A stretch of DNA of 7,109 bases from Opitutaceae bacterium UBA3033 (lineage in GTDB: Bacteria > Verrucomicrobiota > Verrucomicrobiia > Opitutales > Opitutaceae): assembly GCA_002367815.1 (NCBI GenBank), contig DFDG01000061.1:1035-8143 (forward strand), read 5' to 3'. A model generated the notes under the pieces. It was not told where the DNA came from. It did no database searches and saw nothing but the letters and a program-made list of their open reading frames with translations. Made by a program: the position numbers and the translations under genes. Of this stretch, positions 5,330-7,109 are shown one piece after another (positions within the stretch are counted from its first letter, which is position 1; every line of letters starts with the position of its first letter).

Positions 5330-6271
5330 TTATTTTCTCGGGCAAAACCAGCCGAGTTGCATCCAGTTGGCAAACCATGCTTGCACCTGCGCCGCTTTTG
5401 CCCGAGGTCCGGCCGACGCGACCGCTTGCGGCAGCGTCTTTCCTTCCCGCAGCGCCTGCAGCATGCGATAGGAAGCGAGCTCCAGGTTTTTATAATAAAT
5501 GATTCCTTCGTGCCGGTGCACTGCGAGGTAGGTCTGCTTCGGCTTGGGCCGTCGAACCGTCTTGGCCACACGTTTAACTGAAGCCGCCTCCTCCACCGCA
5601 TTACTCGCAACGGTGCGGGTCGCGCTTTTCTTTAAAGCAATTTTGTAGTCGTCCACCGGGTATTGCAGACTGAGCAATCGCAACTGGGGCTGAACATCCA
5701 TCTTCAAGCGCGAAGGCGGCATGTCCGCCAGATCGTCCGGCGTCATGGGGGCACGAGCCGCTCCATCATAACATTCAATTTGCGCCCACTCAAACGCCGC
5801 CATGTCCGCGGCCAAAGCTGTATGGGGCGCAGTCAGTTTTGCATTCGAACGGATAAATTTTTCCAACCGCGACGGCAGATCACGCAACGTGAACGAACGC
5901 GAAGGCATCTTCACCAGATAAGCTTCCATCAAGCGCATGAATTTGCGCTGGCCCAGCACGGCCCTCACTCCGGGCAAATCCTCATAGAGGGAATCCAACG
6001 TGCGAAACCAATACATGCGGTTGTAGATCTCAATACGCTCGAGCCCGGAGAGGCGGTCGTTTTGTTTGGAAAAAGTCTCCACCACTTCCTTGGTCAGCCG
6101 CCCATCGCTCCATCGCCGCTTGGTGCGATTGCCTGGGCCCAACGGCCGCGTGACCACTTGCATCATGACGCGTTGAAACTCCCGCAAGTTTGCCGTGGAG
6201 CGAATGTGTTCAGGCGCGCGCAGTGGAGGCATGGACGTGACCGGCTTTTTTGGCCCCTTCGATAAATTCAT
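5330..6271 (-). CDS. bufC: DUF2063-family protein, BufC-like partner of the MNIO enzyme
   Basis: The protein has 313 residues. Residues about 29-142 are a DUF2063 domain: LREFQRVMMQVV, then RLSGLERIEIYNRMYWFRTLDSLYEDLPGVRAVLG, FMRLMEAYLV and the PSRSFTLRDLPSRLEKFI stretch. Residues about 155-310 form a C-terminal helical/winged-helix-like part, with LAVHRHEGIIYYKNLELASYRML and REGKTLPQAVA. Between them, 214-246, lies a basic, probably flexible insert. In known systems DUF2063 proteins (BufC, MbnC-like) bind the precursor peptide and present it to the DUF692 enzyme; this is family knowledge. The start ATG (6271-6269) has AAGG 4 bases ahead and overlaps the end of the MNIO gene by 62 bases. That suggests coupled translation. 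An ATG at 6232 would shorten the protein by 13 residues but has no nearby purine-rich motif. Confidence 0.88.
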   Translation of the reverse strand: MNLSKGPKKPVTSMPPLRAPEHIRSTANLREFQRVMMQVVTRPLGPGNRTKRRWSDGRLTKEVVETFSKQNDRLSGLERIEIYNRMYWFRTLDSLYEDLPGVRAVLGQRKFMRLMEAYLVKMPSRSFTLRDLPSRLEKFIRSNAKLTAPHTALAADMAAFEWAQIECYDGAARAPMTPDDLADMPPSRLKMDVQPQLRLLSLQYPVDDYKIALKKSATRTVASNAVEEAASVKRVAKTVRRPKPKQTYLAVHRHEGIIYYKNLELASYRMLQALREGKTLPQAVASAGPRAKAAQVQAWFANWMQLGWFCPRK

Positions 6272-7082
6272 TGGCCTTCAATGCCTCGTTATGGACCTCG
6301 TCGAACGAAGGAATTTTATCATCCCATTCGAGCAGAGTGGCCGTGACCCCACAGAGCTTGGTGGCGTGGGCGTATAGTTTCCAAACCGGATCGAGCACGG
6401 GGTGATCGTGCGTATCGAGCAGGTATTTCTCAAACTTGGTGTGACCGGCGATATGCATCTGGGCGACCCGTTGATGGGGCACATGGTCGAGATAATCATA
6501 GGGATTGTATCCGTGATTCTTCGACGAAACATAAATATTGTTCACATCCAGCAGAATGCCGCAGTCAGCGAGTTCGACCACTTCGGTGAGGAATTGCCAC
6601 TCGGTCATTTCGGAAGCATGAAACTCGGCATACGAGCTGACGTTTTCGACCGCGATCGGGATTTCAAGGTAGTCGCGGACTTTGCGAATATTCGCCGCTG
6701 TCTTCCTCGCGGATGCCATCGTGTAGGGCATCGGCAGTAAATCGTGCGTGTAGCTGCCATCCACACTCCCCCAGCAAAGGTGGTCGGTCAGCCAAGGTGT
6801 CTTGGTGCGTTTGGTCAGGACCTTGAGGCGCCGAAGGTGATCCATATTAGGGCCGTCGGCCGAACCAAAATACAACGCGACGCCGTGCTGCACGACGCGG
6901 TATTGGGCGAGAATCTCATCGAGCACCTCGAGCGGGCGACCACCGTCAACCATGAAGTTCTCCGAGATGATCTCAAACCAGTCCACCGTGGGCTGGCGGC
7001 TCAGGATATGTTGGTAGTGCGGAATACGCAGACCAATCCCGATGCCATAATCAGTAAAGCCGTTGAATTTATTGGCGGGCAC
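6210..7082 (-). CDS. bufB: DUF692/MNIO iron-dependent peptide-modifying enzyme, BufB-like
   Basis: Multinuclear non-heme iron oxidases (MNIO) act on cysteines of ribosomally made peptides; BufB of bufferin systems and MbnB of methanobactin synthesis are examples. The 290-residue read has the full set of family motifs: GIGLRIPHY 15-23, WFEIISENFM 35-44, QHGVALYFGS 65-74, TDHLCW 99-104, THDLLPMPYT 112-121, ENVSSYAEFH 146-155, LLDVNNIYVSS 177-187, MHIAGH 209-214, LLDTHDHPV 221-229, LLEWDD 250-255. Candidate metal ligands are H66, E146, D179/N181, H210, D224/H226 and E252. All these conserved motifs are present, so the enzyme is probably active. A GTG at 7082-7080 is the first start visible. The frame stays open to the right edge (nine more codons, LFFTLDLWK), so the true start may lie outside. 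Its end overlaps bufC by 62 bases. Confidence 0.92.
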   Translation of the reverse strand: MPANKFNGFTDYGIGIGLRIPHYQHILSRQPTVDWFEIISENFMVDGGRPLEVLDEILAQYRVVQHGVALYFGSADGPNMDHLRRLKVLTKRTKTPWLTDHLCWGSVDGSYTHDLLPMPYTMASARKTAANIRKVRDYLEIPIAVENVSSYAEFHASEMTEWQFLTEVVELADCGILLDVNNIYVSSKNHGYNPYDYLDHVPHQRVAQMHIAGHTKFEKYLLDTHDHPVLDPVWKLYAHATKLCGVTATLLEWDDKIPSFDEVHNEALKANEFIEGAKKAGHVHASTARA

Positions 7083-7109
7083 TTTCCAAAGGTCCAGGGT
7101 GAAAAAAAG

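Noticed and set aside
4831..5502. Plus-strand ORF of 223 codons opposite the DoxX and DUF2063 genes
   Set aside because: It is composed of charged, low-complexity residues and is antisense to two recognised families.
5305..5610. Upstream extension of the DoxX reading frame to 5610
   Set aside because: The added residues are Arg-rich and overlap the DUF2063 gene in another frame; the DoxX protein is complete from the ATG at 5304.
5663..6265. Plus-strand ORF of 200 codons opposite the DUF2063 gene
   Set aside because: It is His/Arg/Gln-rich, without motifs, and antisense to a clear DUF2063 domain.

Overview
The window looks like chromosomal DNA of a free-living bacterium, most likely from Verrucomicrobiota and perhaps Opitutales. 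That placement is an inference. It rests on the GYF_2 (DUF4339) plus membrane-domain protein typical of that phylum, the general lack of Shine-Dalgarno sequences ahead of convincing start codons, and moderately high GC. I see no rRNA, tRNA, CRISPR array, insertion sequence or phage gene.

Left block (1-2401, minus strand): three exported proteins apparently transcribed together, right to left. They are a hypothetical Gly/Ala-rich exported protein (1766-2401), a 374-residue protein with a CsgG/LpoB-like domain plus a PEGA domain (553-1677), and a second CsgG-like protein cut by the left edge (1-517). The last has no stop inside the window. I read it directly from the reverse complement and checked it codon by codon. 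The block probably works in the periplasm or at the outer membrane.

Divergent intergenic region (2402-2819): unusually rich in structure. It holds a perfect 11-bp inverted repeat, a smaller 6-bp hairpin, a candidate promoter, a 19-codon candidate leader ORF and a clear intrinsic terminator. The strands of that terminator can also pair with the leader ORF. I read this as a possible attenuator upstream of rsgA.

Middle block (2820-4830, plus strand): rsgA, the circularly permuted 30S-assembly GTPase, followed after 82 bp by a GYF_2-domain multi-pass membrane protein.

Right block (4834-7109, minus strand): a MNIO (DUF692) enzyme, a DUF2063 partner and a DoxX-family membrane protein, in the order B-C-D known from bufferin operons. 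In those operons the DUF692/DUF2063 pair modifies cysteines of a small exported precursor that handles copper. The precursor (BufA-like) is not in the window; the expected place is just beyond base 7109. The block ends tail-to-tail with the GYF_2 gene, with only 3 bp between the two stop codons.

The main points for a second look are the attenuator-like leader before rsgA, the ATG-TAA start of the 1766-2401 gene, the incomplete bufferin-type operon and the tandem CsgG-like proteins.
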